The translations under genes and the position numbers were made by a program. Positions 23,567-34,415 of a stretch of DNA of 64,000 bases are shown piece by piece. The notes beneath the pieces were generated by a model that did no database searches, had not been told where the DNA came from, and saw only the letters and a list, made by a program, of their open reading frames with translations. How positions within the stretch are numbered: the first letter of the stretch is position 1; every line of letters starts with the position of its first letter. The stretch spans positions 1,449,131 through 1,513,130 of the forward strand of contig JAQJVL010000152.1 in assembly GCA_035578905.1 (NCBI GenBank), in the 5' to 3' direction. Origin of the DNA: Stictocephala bisonia. Its lineage: Eukaryota; Arthropoda; Insecta; Hemiptera; Membracidae.

Positions 23567-24386
23567 GCTAAAGGGTAAGTGGCTTAGATGTAGTGTCGGT
23601 TCGTGTTTACACTGACAGTGAGTAGAAAATTAACTACTGAACTAAAGGGTAAGCGGCTTAGATGTAGTGTCGGTTCGTGTTTACACTGACAGTGAGTAGA
23701 AAATTAACCACTGAACTGAAGGGTAAGCGGCTTAGATGTAGTGTCGGTTCGTGTTTACACTGACAGTGAGTAGAACGTTAACTACTGAACTAAAGGGTAA
23801 GTGGCTTAGATGTAGTGTCGGTTCGTGTTTACACTGACAGTAAGTAGAACGTTAACTACTGAACTAAAGGGTAAGTGGCTTAGATGTAGTGTCGGTTCTT
23901 GTTTACACTGACAGAGAGTAGAACATTAACTACTGAACTAAAGGGTAAGTGGCTTAGATGTAGTGTCGGTTCGTGTTTACACTGACAATAAGTAGAACGT
24001 TAACTACTGAACTAAAGGGTAAGTGGCTTAGATGTAGTGTCGGTTCGTGTTTACACTGACAGTAAGTAGAACGTTAACTACTGAACTAAAGGGTAAGCGG
24101 CTTAGATGTAGTGTCGGTTCGTGTTTACACTGACAGTGAGTAGAACGTTAACTACTGAACTAAAGGGTAAGTGGCTTAGATGTAGTGTCGGTTCGTGTTT
24201 ACACTGACAGTAAGTAGAACGTTAACTACTGAACTAAAGGGTAAGTGGCTTAGATGTAGTGTCGGTTCTTGTTTACACTGACAGAGAGTAGAACATTAAC
24301 TACTGAACTAAAGGGTAAGTGGCTTAGATGTAGTGTCGGTTCGTGTTTACACTGACAGTGAGTAGAAAATTAACTACTGAACTAAT
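23567..24386 (+). repeat. 74-bp satellite array, about 11 copies
   Basis: The GGCTTAGATGTAGTGTCGGT word recurs every 74 bp (23581, 23655, 23729 and on). Unit variants differ at GTGAGTAGAAAATTA, GTAAGTAGAACGTTA and GAGAGTAGAACATTA; the order of variants repeats in blocks (see findings). Confidence 0.97.
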
Positions 24387-25369
24387 CCGTCCACAAAATC
24401 TGAAATCAATTAAAATAAAACTAAAAATACCAAGTGAGTGTACTAGAATCCAAAAACTTGACCTTGATTGAGAAAAGAAAATAAGTTCATATATACATTT
24501 TTAGTAGTGACAAAATAATTAAATTACCATAATGCCCCATTGCAGGACATATACTATAGAATGTTACCGGAAATCAACCCAACGAGTAGGGTCGAACAAT
24601 TTTGTTTGTATGGTCATCCAAAATGCCATAGAGAGGTCAAACATTTTGGCTCAGTCTAGTGGTGAAGTTTATTTTGCCATAAAAAGCAATATTTCAACAT
24701 GTTTAAATGAAACTCAATCCGGCATTTGACAATCGCGATGATAAGCAGATCCATCCCAACAACTTTCAACATGTTTCAGGTCATGCCTCGTTTACTACAA
24801 CCACTAGTACCAAACTTAGGATTAAAGGAATCAATTAATAAACACTTCCACTAATACTGTTCATCCCCAATAGTTTAACATAAATTACTGTGATATCCCT
24901 CACGTGTCGTTTTAGTTTCGTAGCTATGGTAGAAGAGCTCTTCATGTTTAATAAGGTACAGTTGTTATGATGTCTCTTAAAGTCGTTAATATAAGGACAA
25001 TTAATTATAGATTAGTAGAGAAAAGTTGGGCGTACCACTGCAAAGTTCCAGGAATTCTAGGCTAATTCAAGGAATTTGACGTCACGTGATGTATATATTG
25101 ACATTTCTATTTAATCAATGATTGAGCATCATTTGAAAAACCTTATTTTTTTAATTAGAAATACAGTGCAACAGGTTTCAACATTTAATTCAATTTTAAG
25201 TACAAACAAATCAACTAATATAATAATTCAATATCAAATAAGAAATTATAAACACCTGCTTCTAGTACTTAATTTTGACATTTTCGGATAAGTTGGTGAC
25301 ATTTTTAATAAAAATTTTAAACACTTCGTTATTGATCAAGTATTGGGTTGATTTATGTGTTCAATAAGT
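24387..25369. other. AT-rich DNA, no recognised feature
   Basis: An open frame at 24532-24729 has no recognised motif. Confidence 0.4.
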
Positions 25370-25690
25370 TAATTGAGTTTTATTGATGTGCTAAATATAA
25401 ATTTAGTTCTTCTTTAGCATTAAGTTTTTTACCTTTTTCTATGAAATGTTTTTCCATAATATTTTCTTGTCTTCTTTTCTGTTAGTGTAGGTGAGGTCGT
25501 GGACAGAAAGTGTCCAATGTATGTGGATTTCGTGTTGGTAGTGTTATTGCGTCTGAGAGTTTGTATATCTTTGAAATTGTATTTTAAATGGTCTTCCAGT
25601 TTGACCTATGTAGAATTTATCACAGTCTGTGTGTTCAATTTGGCAAATACCAGATCTGTTGTAAGTGTTATTATTATTGTTTTTTATGAT
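25370..25690 (-). pseudogene. Penelope-like element fragment: GIY-YIG endonuclease
   Basis: On the minus strand the sequence gives SGICQIEHTDCDKFYIGQTG, RPFKIQFQRYTN, and further on a degraded end like EKGKKLNALEELEIY. CxxC-x-KFYIGQTGR is the signature of the GIY-YIG nuclease that follows the RT in Penelope-like elements. The RT part is not present next to it, so the copy is 5' truncated. Stops and a shift occur after the first 30 residues. Confidence 0.75.
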
Positions 25691-25920
25691 ATTTGTTAAA
25701 GAATATACATAATTGGACAAAAGTCTAATATATATTTATTAATTTTAAAATTATTGAATGAAATGTAATGAAACTTTGTATTTATGATGATGTCCCTCCC
25801 TATACCAAACATTTAGACATATTTTACTTGTTTATCGCACAGCCAGGGGGAGGCCCATGAAGGAATTCTTACAAATTTTTAATTTAAGCCTACCTTGATT
25901 ATACCTAATTTTAAAGGGTT

Positions 25921-27597
25921 AGTGGAAAAGTAGCCCCTGGAAAAGTATCCCCCCCCTAGCAACTGCATACGTCACTTTGATGTTACAAAAACTTTATTTG
26001 CACAGCTGACGAAACTGGTGTCTGCGACTGGAAAAGTACCCCCCGCTACCGATCTAGTAAACTCGCTGAATGTAATAATATAGTCTAATATAAATTTATA
26101 ATCAAATACGGCGAGTTTTGATCGGATTTATAACTTTTGGAAAAGTACCTCCCCTCCCCGGCTGGCTGTGTACTGGGTGGAAAAGTAGCCCCTGGAAAAG
26201 TAAACCCCGGTCTGCCTCGGCCTTGAGATTGTCGCAGTAAAGTTGCAGGCATTTGAAAACTACTGGTTGTAGAGTGTAGTTTTGAAGGTCTATAATTTTT
26301 TTATCAACAGTACAAACATAAACAATGTGGGTAAATCTATATAAATTAACTTCACTATTGAATCTTAATCATAAGGGTTAATATTTTATACAGTGAGACA
26401 GAAAACAGAACCGGTATCGTCGTAACGAGTTTTACATGTTTTTATCAATGCGTCATCTTTATGTATTTACCATTTAACTCTTTATCCCATAATGACATAA
26501 TTTTTATACAGAGTCAAATACATTTTATTAAATATTTTGCACTTTCATAATTTTATATTTTTGAGAAGTACACTGGTTGGTTGAAAAAATTATTTTATTC
26601 AAGATAGTCGGTAAACTGCGTTCTTAGTTGTAATACTCAGGAAATACATAGGCTATTATACATACGACATTACTATGGAAAAATGAAGTTACATACATAT
26701 CAGTTTAAATTGTTATTACAAATTTCGCAAAGAACAGTACACGTCAAACACCGAACCATCATGGCTACCGAATTTCTCACAAAACTGACAAGAACTTTTT
26801 TCACAAACATAACGTTCCGTAAATATCGAATATTGTTTTACTTTTGATATTGTATCTCAGTTTGAATTCAAATGGACACCTTGTTGTTTTTAATAAGTTT
26901 ATAAATCCATCGCCACGACTGTCTTGGTAAAAAAAAAGAAACAATTTAACACAAATAATTCTGTGCGTTGAATATTTATTTACTTATATAATATTACAGT
27001 ATCAAACTTGATTGCGCTTATTTTATTGTACTTTTTAAGTACCATATTCGCTACAACTTGAAAAATGTCTGAACATATGTCATGTGTTTTTGTAGGAATA
27101 ATAGAATGGAATAAAATCAAAGAACCTTTGCAAATTATTGTGATGTTATAAGTAAATTTTTCTCCTTAGATTTCGGAATATCAGCCCGTTTTAAATAATT
27201 ATATTGAGCTGTAAATTAAAATTAAAATCTTTATGTTAAATAAAGATAAACTCGAGTAAGAAATTGAACTAATAATGCTAATATAAAACTAATTATGCTT
27301 AGCAAATTTTCATATTATAGATAACTATTATCGTTACTGAACGATAATAAACTGATCACTTAGTTGATTATGATTATGTTAAAATAAAAAGAAAATGTCA
27401 TGTTCCTAAATAGTAACGAATTTTCAGGTTATTTAGAAATCATAATATTCCAACGCACACAGAATAGAACAGGTGTTATGTCTATTCCCTGGGCCGAATC
27501 ATAAAGTACAAGACGCAAACGCCTTCAAAATTCCTCATACAGTCCGCTCAACAAGCATTGGGGGGGGGGGTACTTTTCCAGGGGCTACTTTTCAGGT
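25921..27597. repeat. Region bounded by inverted GGAAAAGTAGCCCCTGG motifs
   Basis: At 25924-25958 the sequence is GTGGAAAAGTAGCCCCTGGA AAAGTATCCCCCC. At 27557-27593 the reverse complement of the same word occurs with a run of ten or more G. Extra direct copies lie at 26028-26046, 26137-26158 and 26178-26210. The interior is AT-rich. It could be a non-autonomous TIR element of about 1.67 kb with iterated subterminal motifs; the target duplication is not clear and no coding capacity was seen. Confidence 0.5.
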
Positions 27598-27601
27598 CCC
27601 C

Positions 27602-28094
27602 CATTTTAAAAGTTATTGTTTGTACAGTAAAAAAGTGTAAACCTGAGGTCAAAAGGATGACCCAGGGAGAAAATACAGCCTCTGAAAGAATTTCATGTCA
27701 TATATCTAAACTTGTTAAAAAGAAGGATAAGATAGTTATTGTCTATTACTGCTTACAGCTATAATTAATTGACTGAATATGAGAAATTAATTCATTTTCG
27801 CAAAAAAAATACAACAAATTACTGTATTATAATAATTTTCTTAAACTATTTTTAGGGTATAATTACTGTCAAAAGTGTTTTAATATTTTTCTTCTTTTTA
27901 TTTTTGTTAAATCACATAGTTATTTTTATAAAGCAGTCTTTTATTAAGGTTGTAAACAATCATAAACTTACAACAAAGAAGAATTAGTTTTTATATAAAC
28001 ATTAAATTCTTTAGTGGCTGTATTTTCTGATCGGGTTATCCTTGTGACCTCAGGTTTACACTTTTGTATTGCACAAACAATGACCTTTAAAATG
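27602..28094. mobile_element. MITE with ~79-bp terminal inverted repeats
   Basis: The left arm at 27602-27680 (CATTTTAAA, TTGTTTGTACAGTA, AAAGTGTAAACCTGAGGTCA, GAAAATACAGCC) is inverted at 28016-28094. It abuts the right GGAAAAGTA motif of the preceding region. The interior has no coding sequence. Confidence 0.75.
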
Positions 28095-28269
28095 AGGTAT
28101 TACTCAAGGTAGGCTTGCTTACATTTGACATTTTTAAGACTTCCTGCGTGGGCCATCCCTTGTCTGTACGAAAAACGAGTAAAATATGACTAAATCTTTG
28201 ATATAGGTTCATGTACATTACAAAGTTAATTATTAAATTTTTTCAATAGTTTTAAAATTAATAAATATA

Positions 28270-28560
28270 TTCCAGACGTTTGCACAACCCTGTAATAAGG
28301 TACCACCCATTGTTAGTATATATTTCTGGTTGCCTTTCCCCCTTGGGTGATAAGTCAATCGTCGACAACCGCTATCAAGTGCGCGTGCACGGCCAGTCTC
28401 ATTGTCCTGGGGATGGTATTTATTTAGCGGAGCCGTGTCCTATCGCAGCTGGAGCTCTACACTCCACTATTACAGTGCCATTCCCCCGGCCCCCTCTGGG
28501 CAAATAACACCTAATCTCTCCTCAGTTCCATGCTGCTCCATTCCCTGCGCTCTGCAATTG
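28270..28560. other. GC-rich, CpG-containing unique island
   Basis: The base composition changes sharply from about 25-30% GC to roughly 50%, with CpG words such as GTCGACAACCGC and GTGCGCGTGCACGG. Overlapping open frames occur on the plus strand but show no family motif. It may be host regulatory or untranslated DNA; this is inference. Confidence 0.35.
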
Positions 28561-29072
28561 TCCTTCCTCGTCCATTTATCATCATGACCATTGAATTTTA
28601 CTGTCCATCACTTACACCTTAGATTTCAGTTAAATTTATTTTATTCATTTCACTTTATTTCAGTAAAATGTATTGTATTTACTCAACACCGGCACGCCAT
28701 GGTTCACCGCTCTCTGTAGCCCAGAGTCATTTGGGCTGGATATTTCAATCGGAGAGAAGGCCTACATGTACAGTTGTTGCTAGACTTAGATGCACAGGAT
28801 GTCAGTTAGGCCGAAAAGGCCTAAATCCCATGCTGTCAAAACATTGTTATTGTGATGAACGCCAGCGTCAGTCCACCCACATTCCTGCAGCCATAATCAA
28901 GCCCCCCTTCTTCGAAATAGCTTGGTTAAATACAAATGCAATGACAATGTTTTGACAACAGAGGTATAGGGCTTCCCGACATACTTGGACCCTGTGCATC
29001 TAATTCTGGTAAAAACTATTTATACAGTGAAATTGCTTTTTACTGTTTCGAATTGTGTTTATTACATTATCT

Positions 29073-29402
29073 GGGCCTTTTACGTTAATTCACTACCACT
29101 ACCTTTTCTGTTACCTCACTACCACTACTTTTTTTTATCGCAATTACGGTTAGGATAGGTTAGGTTAGATCAGGTTAGGTTAGGTGGCTACTGAATTTGA
29201 TCACAAACTGGTAAATCCAATGACTGACTTACCGCCGAATGCGCTCTCCGTGTGTAAGTTCTTGGAAAGAGATAAGATAAGGCTAATGATATCGGATTCC
29301 TAGCGGGTAAGGAGCACCACAATGGACGTATAAATGATTGGGGAACAGTTTTTAGAGCAATAGAATATTTATTAAGTGGTAGTGAATTAACTGAAAAGAT
29401 TT
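29073..29402 (+). mobile_element. hAT-like MITE, second full copy (~330 bp)
   Basis: It begins GGGCCTTTTACGTTAATTCA and ends in the inverted GGTAGTGAATTAACTGAAAA with GATTT. Possible 8-bp flanks CATTATCT (29065-29072) and GACTATCT (29403-29410) match at six of eight positions. The interior carries GGTTAGG strings and AAATCCAATGACTGACTTAC as in the other copies. Confidence 0.75.
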
Positions 29403-29492
29403 GACTATCTTACATTAAGAAACTGAAATAGAATCCACGACACAGGAGCGCTTCTTACCTGGCTGAGGGGTTGTCATACATAATTTTCGTTA

Positions 29493-29552
29493 GGGGTGCG
29501 ACTCAGGAGCGCCTCCTCGCCCATTTCCGGAGGCGCTCCAGTGTCGCACCTA
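29493..29552. repeat. Hairpin of the GGAGCGCCT family
   Basis: GGTGCGACTCAGGAGCGCCT CC and its near-perfect reverse complement GGAGGCGCTCCAGTGTCGCA CC face each other across 12 nt. The same GACAGTGGAGCGCCT word forms hairpins at 37.3 and 63.0 kb. Confidence 0.7.
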
Positions 29553-29674
29553 AAACTACCTGTCCTCAGCACTCTACCTGCTTCCTACCTGCTATCGAGC
29601 TCAGCTCGCGGGGCCTCCAAAATACCTACCAATCAAATATCACAACAAATACTATCATACTGACTTTGTTTTAA

Positions 29675-30349
29675 GTGCAATGTATATTTTGTAGGAGTAA
29701 GTGTAATATTGATTCTGTAGTTGCTATGTCCTAGTAAGGGGTTATCCTAAAAGACCAATCAAAACTATTAATTACGTTTTCTTAATCATGTTTCATTTTA
29801 TTTGAATTAATAAGTGGTTAAACTATTGCAGACTTGTTTTAAGATAAGTTTGTAATCCTTCAGATAAAAGATATCCACGCTTGTTTATGCACACCAACTA
29901 CTCGTATCTTGGTCTTCGGATGTGGATCCCGTCACGTTTACCACATCAACTCCCGAAGAATAAGATAATGATGTATTTATAGTAATCTTTTTCGAAAAAA
30001 TATAAACTTGATACTATTTAGTTTTATCTAAAAGGAACACGTAGACACTCTTCCTTTGCCCATAACTTGTCCCTTTAACCCATGAGTATTAATTATGAGA
30101 TATTAACCATGGTTTATGCAAATTCGTAAAAGCCAAGCAGTGATTTAAAAAAAATTATATTAATTTTCTTACTCGACAAGTTGTTTCAAAGAAAAATAAG
30201 AGTTACAAAAAAGGTTTGTAAATAACGAATAAGCATTTCTTAGTTTTAACACTCAGTAATATGTGTAAAATTCTAAAATAATAAATATACATTTAAATTA
30301 AAACTAAATAATTTGGATTACACTTACTAATATTTAAAACAATCTAATA
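29675..30349. other. AT-rich DNA, no recognised feature
   Basis: No motif was found. Confidence 0.4.
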
Positions 30350-30366
30350 TATATATAATATATACA

Positions 30367-30426
<60 letters not shown>

Positions 30427-30439
30427 CCTATATATATAT
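30350..30439. repeat. (TA)n microsatellite, LTR element target
   Basis: Mostly pure TA dinucleotides with one GCC interruption. A shorter TA tract with the mirror interruption continues at 35348-35383, after the LTR retrotransposon. The two were one tract before insertion. Confidence 0.9.
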
Positions 30440-31407
30440 TGTGACGTTTTTTTTTAATTTGTGCTAATTTATAAATAATTAATCGCTATGTGGGTTTTAC
30501 AAATAAGCAACACGATATACTAAACAATTACTAAATTTATTGAATATATAAAATTAACTTATTATAATTAAATGGATTAATTCCTTAACTTTAACTATTG
30601 TGAAAAGTACAATTTACTATTAGGCCTACTGTTACAGTTAAACTAATTTATATTTACAATCTTAGATGGCATCAATAATTACAACTACTAATTGCAAAGT
30701 GACTTTACTAAATTCTTTTCTTTTAATTACAATTCCTAGCTCTATAAAGTGGCTTTCCTAGATTCTTTACTATTATTTACAATTAGTATTTATAGTTTTA
30801 TAGTTAGTAATAATTAGTAATTATTACTAACTATAAAGTGACTCTACTAGATTCCCTACTATTATTTACAATTACTGACTACTAATTGACTTTACTAGAT
30901 TCCCTACTACCTACAGTCCAAAGCTAACAGTTCACTCACAGTTTCTTCAGTGTCCCTTCAGAAGTCGTCCACAAGTACCGCACTGCTCCTTCGTTGATCC
31001 CCACAACGAACCACTCACCGGTAACTTCTCAGTAGACCACTTCACTATACTCGGACACTTCACTCGCACTGTAGAACTCGCTCACTGTCGCTGCAAACAC
31101 CCGGGCTGTAGGCTCTAGACTCACTGACTGACTGAATGACTGACTGACTAGCGCTGGTATCCGGGCCGTATATATCACCTGCAGGTCTCCATCTAGAAGC
31201 TTCTTGAATTCCCCTGCGCCCGAAGTTCCATGAAAGAGCTGGCTCGTCAACCTAGAACCTTCTAGAAGTCCATTGAAGAGGTAAGGGGCGTTCATGCGTA
31301 AGCCATTGTGCCCCAAAGGTTGTAAACAAGCAGGGCAGGTGGTCAGCGACCCATCCATTACTATCGCATCACCGGTTCCCAGGATAGAGGCCACTCTAGA
31401 TGTCACA
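30440..31407 (-). repeat. 3' LTR (968 bp)
   Basis: It is nearly the same as 34416-35347. Main differences are a shorter T run after TGTGACG and an insertion of about 40 bp at about 30789-30830 that forms a palindrome (TTAGTAATAATTAG with its complement). The (GACT)n-like stretch near 31124-31150 differs slightly in length between LTRs. Open frames inside the LTR are not thought to be genes. Confidence 0.93.
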
Positions 31408-31420
31408 CTGCCCCCTCCTT
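31408..31420 (-). other. Polypurine tract
   Basis: In element orientation the bases next to the 3' LTR read AAGGAGGGGGCAG. This is the expected place for plus-strand priming. Confidence 0.8.
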
Positions 31421-34280
31421 AAGGCTGATCGTCCCGATCAGCTTCCACTCCATGGTACGGTGCTAGGCGATCAAGGTGGACCACAAGCATCTTGCCTCTT
31501 GGGTGTCTTTGAATCCTGTAGACCACATCGTTGATTCGTGTCACCACCCGATAAGGTCCTTGCCAATCCTGTTGAAATTTCGGGCATCTCCCCTTTTTCC
31601 GGAGGGGACTGTAGAGCCACACCAGGTCGTTCACCTGGAATCCAGTCGAATTGGCTTGCCGGCCGTAGCGAGCTTTCATTTTGTCACTGGCCATTTTTAG
31701 GTGCTGACGAGCGAACTCGTGAGTGTCGTGTAGGTGGTCGACGAGCTCGCAGGCGTAGTCCGTTACGGGCTGCTTTGCGTCAGGTGGCAGGCCGAACATG
31801 AGGTCACTAGGCAGCCGCAGCTCCCTTCCGAAGATCATCCTCGCTGGGGTGAAACCCGTAGTATCGTGGACCGAAGATCTGTACGCCAGGAGGAAAATGG
31901 GCACCTTCCGATCCCAATCCCGCTGATTGGTGGACACAACTTTCCTGAGGTGTCCAACGAGTGTCTTTATGTATCTCTCGACCATCCCATCAGATTGCGG
32001 ATGAAGCGCAGTGGTCCGTGTCTTGTGCACTCCGAGACGCTGAAGCACCTCCTTCATCAACAAGGATCCGAAGTTCGTCCCTTGGTCGCTGTGCAGCTCA
32101 CGTGGCACTCCATACCGACAGATGAATTCGTTCACTAAGCACCCAGCCACTGTTGCGGCTTCTTGATTTGGTATGGCGTATACTTCTGGCCATTTCGTAA
32201 AGTAGTCCATGGCCACCAGGAGATATTTATTTCCTGCATCTGACATGGGAAATGGACCGGCGATGTCGATGGCGATCCTCTCGAAGGGTGCCCCAACGTT
32301 GTACTGTTGCATTCTGCCTCGACTTCTTGTTTGTGGCCCTCGGCTTCCAGTACAGACATCACATTGGCGGCACCACTTCTCTACATCAGCCCTCAAGTTC
32401 AACCAGTAGAACCGCTGACGTAGCTTGTCCACCATTCTGTTGACACCTAAGTGCCCGCCAGATGCTCCATTGTGGATCTCCTCCAGCACTTCCTTCCTTT
32501 TACTTCTGGGGAGCACTATCTGTTCAATCTGCTTCCTACCATTAGGGGCCTCCCAGATTCTTATAAGCACTCCGTTCTTAACCTTCATTGAGTCCCACTG
32601 TGCCCAGTAGCTTTTATACACATGGTTCCTAGCTGCAATGTCCTCCCAGCTAGGACGAGCCCCCGATTCCTTCTCCCGCAGCAGTGGTCCAACCTCACTG
32701 TCCTCAAGCTGCTCTTTACGGAGTTCCTCCGGCTCCCATCCACTAGCTGACTCCAAAGAGACACAACGCACTTCCACGGACGGATTCCTTTCTTCTACCT
32801 TGGAGCAGTGCTTACAACCCTCTGGGCAAGGTCGGCGAGACAGGGCGTCGGCATTGGAACGGTTTCTCCCTCGTCGGTGTTCAGAGGTGAAGTTGTATTC
32901 TTGAAGACGCTGGGTTGACAGTTGCCCCTTCCCATCAACCCTTTTTAGTTTTCCCTGCCTCTGCCCCCGAGAGGCTTTACTCGGGCATTTACTTCGGTAA
33001 TTGCCTAACTCTTCACACCCCCAACAGCGAATCTCCTTCTTCCGGTCCCTCAGGGCATCAAGCACTTTCCTCATGATATCTTCTATCTTCATAGGTTCTT
33101 CTTCCTCTGCGTAGACTCTTCGCAGACGTGCCTGGCCCCGGACGGATTGCTTTACGGCCTCAAACTCTAAGGCTTGCGTCAGGGCCTCGTTTAAAGTGTT
33201 AGGCCGGGCCAACTTTACAGCCTGCTGCGTCTCAGCATCCCGCAGTCCATCGAGGAACCTTTCAATGGATAGGCTCTCATAGACAGCTTCGTCCACTGTG
33301 GGATAAGCGCCCCTCACTAATCGTGCGATGTCAGCTTCGAATTCTTGAAGACTCTCATTGGACTTCTGGTGACGACTCCTGAGCTGAGATCTGTAGACCA
33401 GTTCCATCTGTTTATGTCCGAACCGCATTTCCAACCGTCTAATCAAATCTTCGTAATTCTGTCGCTCAGCAGGTGGAACGGTTTGCAGTACGCTCAGAGC
33501 TTCTCCACGAAGTGAAAGGCACAACATGGACGCCTTCGCTGATGATGGCCAATTGTAGACAGCAGCGGCAGTCTCAAACAAAGTAATAAAATCTTCCCAG
33601 GACATCTTTCCGTCAAAGGTTGGCAAACTTGCGTTATTTACGGGTGGAGTCACACTGGACCGAGGTTCCAGGCTGGGTGGTTGCTGTCCACTTCCTGAGA
33701 TCCCAGGTGGTTCGTTGCAGGTTATTGACTCCTTCCTCCCCTGAACCATTTCTTCTAAAAACCTAATCCTATCACCTAATTGCTTCGAACAGTCATCTAA
33801 TTGTTTTTTAAATTCGTCTTCAACTTTGCAAATTTTATAAATAAATTCTGTAGCTAACTCTTCCTTCAAGGTTTTACAATTACTATTTAGTTTTTCGGTT
33901 AAGTCATCTTTCACTTCTTTTAAGTCACTATGCAATTTCTCTGCATTTCCTTTTAAGTCATTTTGTAATTTCTCGACATTTCCTTTTAAGTCACTTTGTA
34001 ATTCCTCTGCATTTCTTTTTAAGTCACTTTGTAATTTCTCGATATTTCCTTTTAAGTCACTTTGTAATTCCTCTGCATTTCTTTTAATCATAGACTTAAG
34101 TGAACTAGCTTCAGTTTCAAAAAGGAATGTTTCTGGATCATCCCCTACTTCTAGCATTGCCTGCTTAAGTCTATTTACTAAAACTGATTTTGTTCCAGTA
34201 TGATCTAGGTCCCTTTCTTCTAACTCCCGCTTTAAATCAGCCACTTTTAAGTCTATTAACTTAACTCCACTAGATGCCAT
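31419..34280 (-). CDS. Gag-integrase fusion polyprotein of a Ty3/gypsy element (Pol internally deleted)
   Basis: The 953-residue frame is uninterrupted. Residues about 8-42 form a SAP-like DNA-binding motif (LKVADLKRELEERDLDHTG). Residues about 60-170 are a coiled coil built from repeats of the ELQSDLKGN kind. Residues about 205-395 match the retrotransposon Gag fold. A zinc knuckle at 419-432 reads CWGCEELGNYRSKC; the usual histidine is Asn427. Then RNase H ends abruptly: LQEYNFTSEHRRGR and NADALSRRPC are its last strand and linker. Integrase follows: HHCC finger (H603, H610, C637 or C640, C640 or C643), catalytic D672, D732 and E768 (D-35-E spacing) and a GPY module (WQGPYRVV). A complete element would have protease, RT and RNase H between knuckle and linker; they are absent without a frame change. 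Confidence 0.93.
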   Translation of the reverse strand: MASSGVKLIDLKVADLKRELEERDLDHTGTKSVLVNRLKQAMLEVGDDPETFLFETEASSLKSMIKRNAEELQSDLKGNIEKLQSDLKRNAEELQSDLKGNVEKLQNDLKGNAEKLHSDLKEVKDDLTEKLNSNCKTLKEELATEFIYKICKVEDEFKKQLDDCSKQLGDRIRFLEEMVQGRKESITCNEPPGISGSGQQPPSLEPRSSVTPPVNNASLPTFDGKMSWEDFITLFETAAAVYNWPSSAKASMLCLSLRGEALSVLQTVPPAERQNYEDLIRRLEMRFGHKQMELVYRSQLRSRHQKSNESLQEFEADIARLVRGAYPTVDEAVYESLSIERFLDGLRDAETQQAVKLARPNTLNEALTQALEFEAVKQSVRGQARLRRVYAEEEEPMKIEDIMRKVLDALRDRKKEIRCWGCEELGNYRSKCPSKASRGQRQGKLKRVDGKGQLSTQRLQEYNFTSEHRRGRNRSNADALSRRPCPEGCKHCSKVEERNPSVEVRCVSLESASGWEPEELRKEQLEDSEVGPLLREKESGARPSWEDIAARNHVYKSYWAQWDSMKVKNGVLIRIWEAPNGRKQIEQIVLPRSKRKEVLEEIHNGASGGHLGVNRMVDKLRQRFYWLNLRADVEKWCRQCDVCTGSRGPQTRSRGRMQQYNVGAPFERIAIDIAGPFPMSDAGNKYLLVAMDYFTKWPEVYAIPNQEAATVAGCLVNEFICRYGVPRELHSDQGTNFGSLLMKEVLQRLGVHKTRTTALHPQSDGMVERYIKTLVGHLRKVVSTNQRDWDRKVPIFLLAYRSSVHDTTGFTPARMIFGRELRLPSDLMFGLPPDAKQPVTDYACELVDHLHDTHEFARQHLKMASDKMKARYGRQANSTGFQVNDLVWLYSPLRKKGRCPKFQQDWQGPYRVVTRINDVVYRIQRHPRGKMLVVHLDRLAPYHGVEADRDDQP

Positions 34281-34397
34281 CGTTCTTTTGCAAAACTACG
34301 TCTGAACAATACAGAATTACAGTAAATGAATTCAATAAACAGCTTAACAACAACTATCAATAAATAAAAATTTTAAACGTGTTGCTCAACAAATCTA

Positions 34398-34414
34398 TCC
34401 CACTTCTGACACCA
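34398..34414 (-). other. Primer-binding site, tRNA-Leu
   Basis: In window orientation TCCCACTTCTGACACCA equals the 3' end of insect tRNA-Leu plus CCA. In element orientation TGGTGTCAGAAGTGGGA starts one base after the 5' LTR. The tRNA match is from memory of Drosophila tRNA-Leu sequences. Confidence 0.8.
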
Positions 34415-34415
34415 G

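Noticed and set aside
31029..31406. 125-codon frame in the 3' LTR as an accessory gene
   Set aside because: It lies completely inside the LTR; the other LTR carries it in broken pieces (34878-35066 and 35086-35346), and it has no motif.
31476..32904. Plus-strand frames over the gypsy ORF
   Set aside because: They are antisense shadows of the Gag-integrase frame, which is long and carries motifs.
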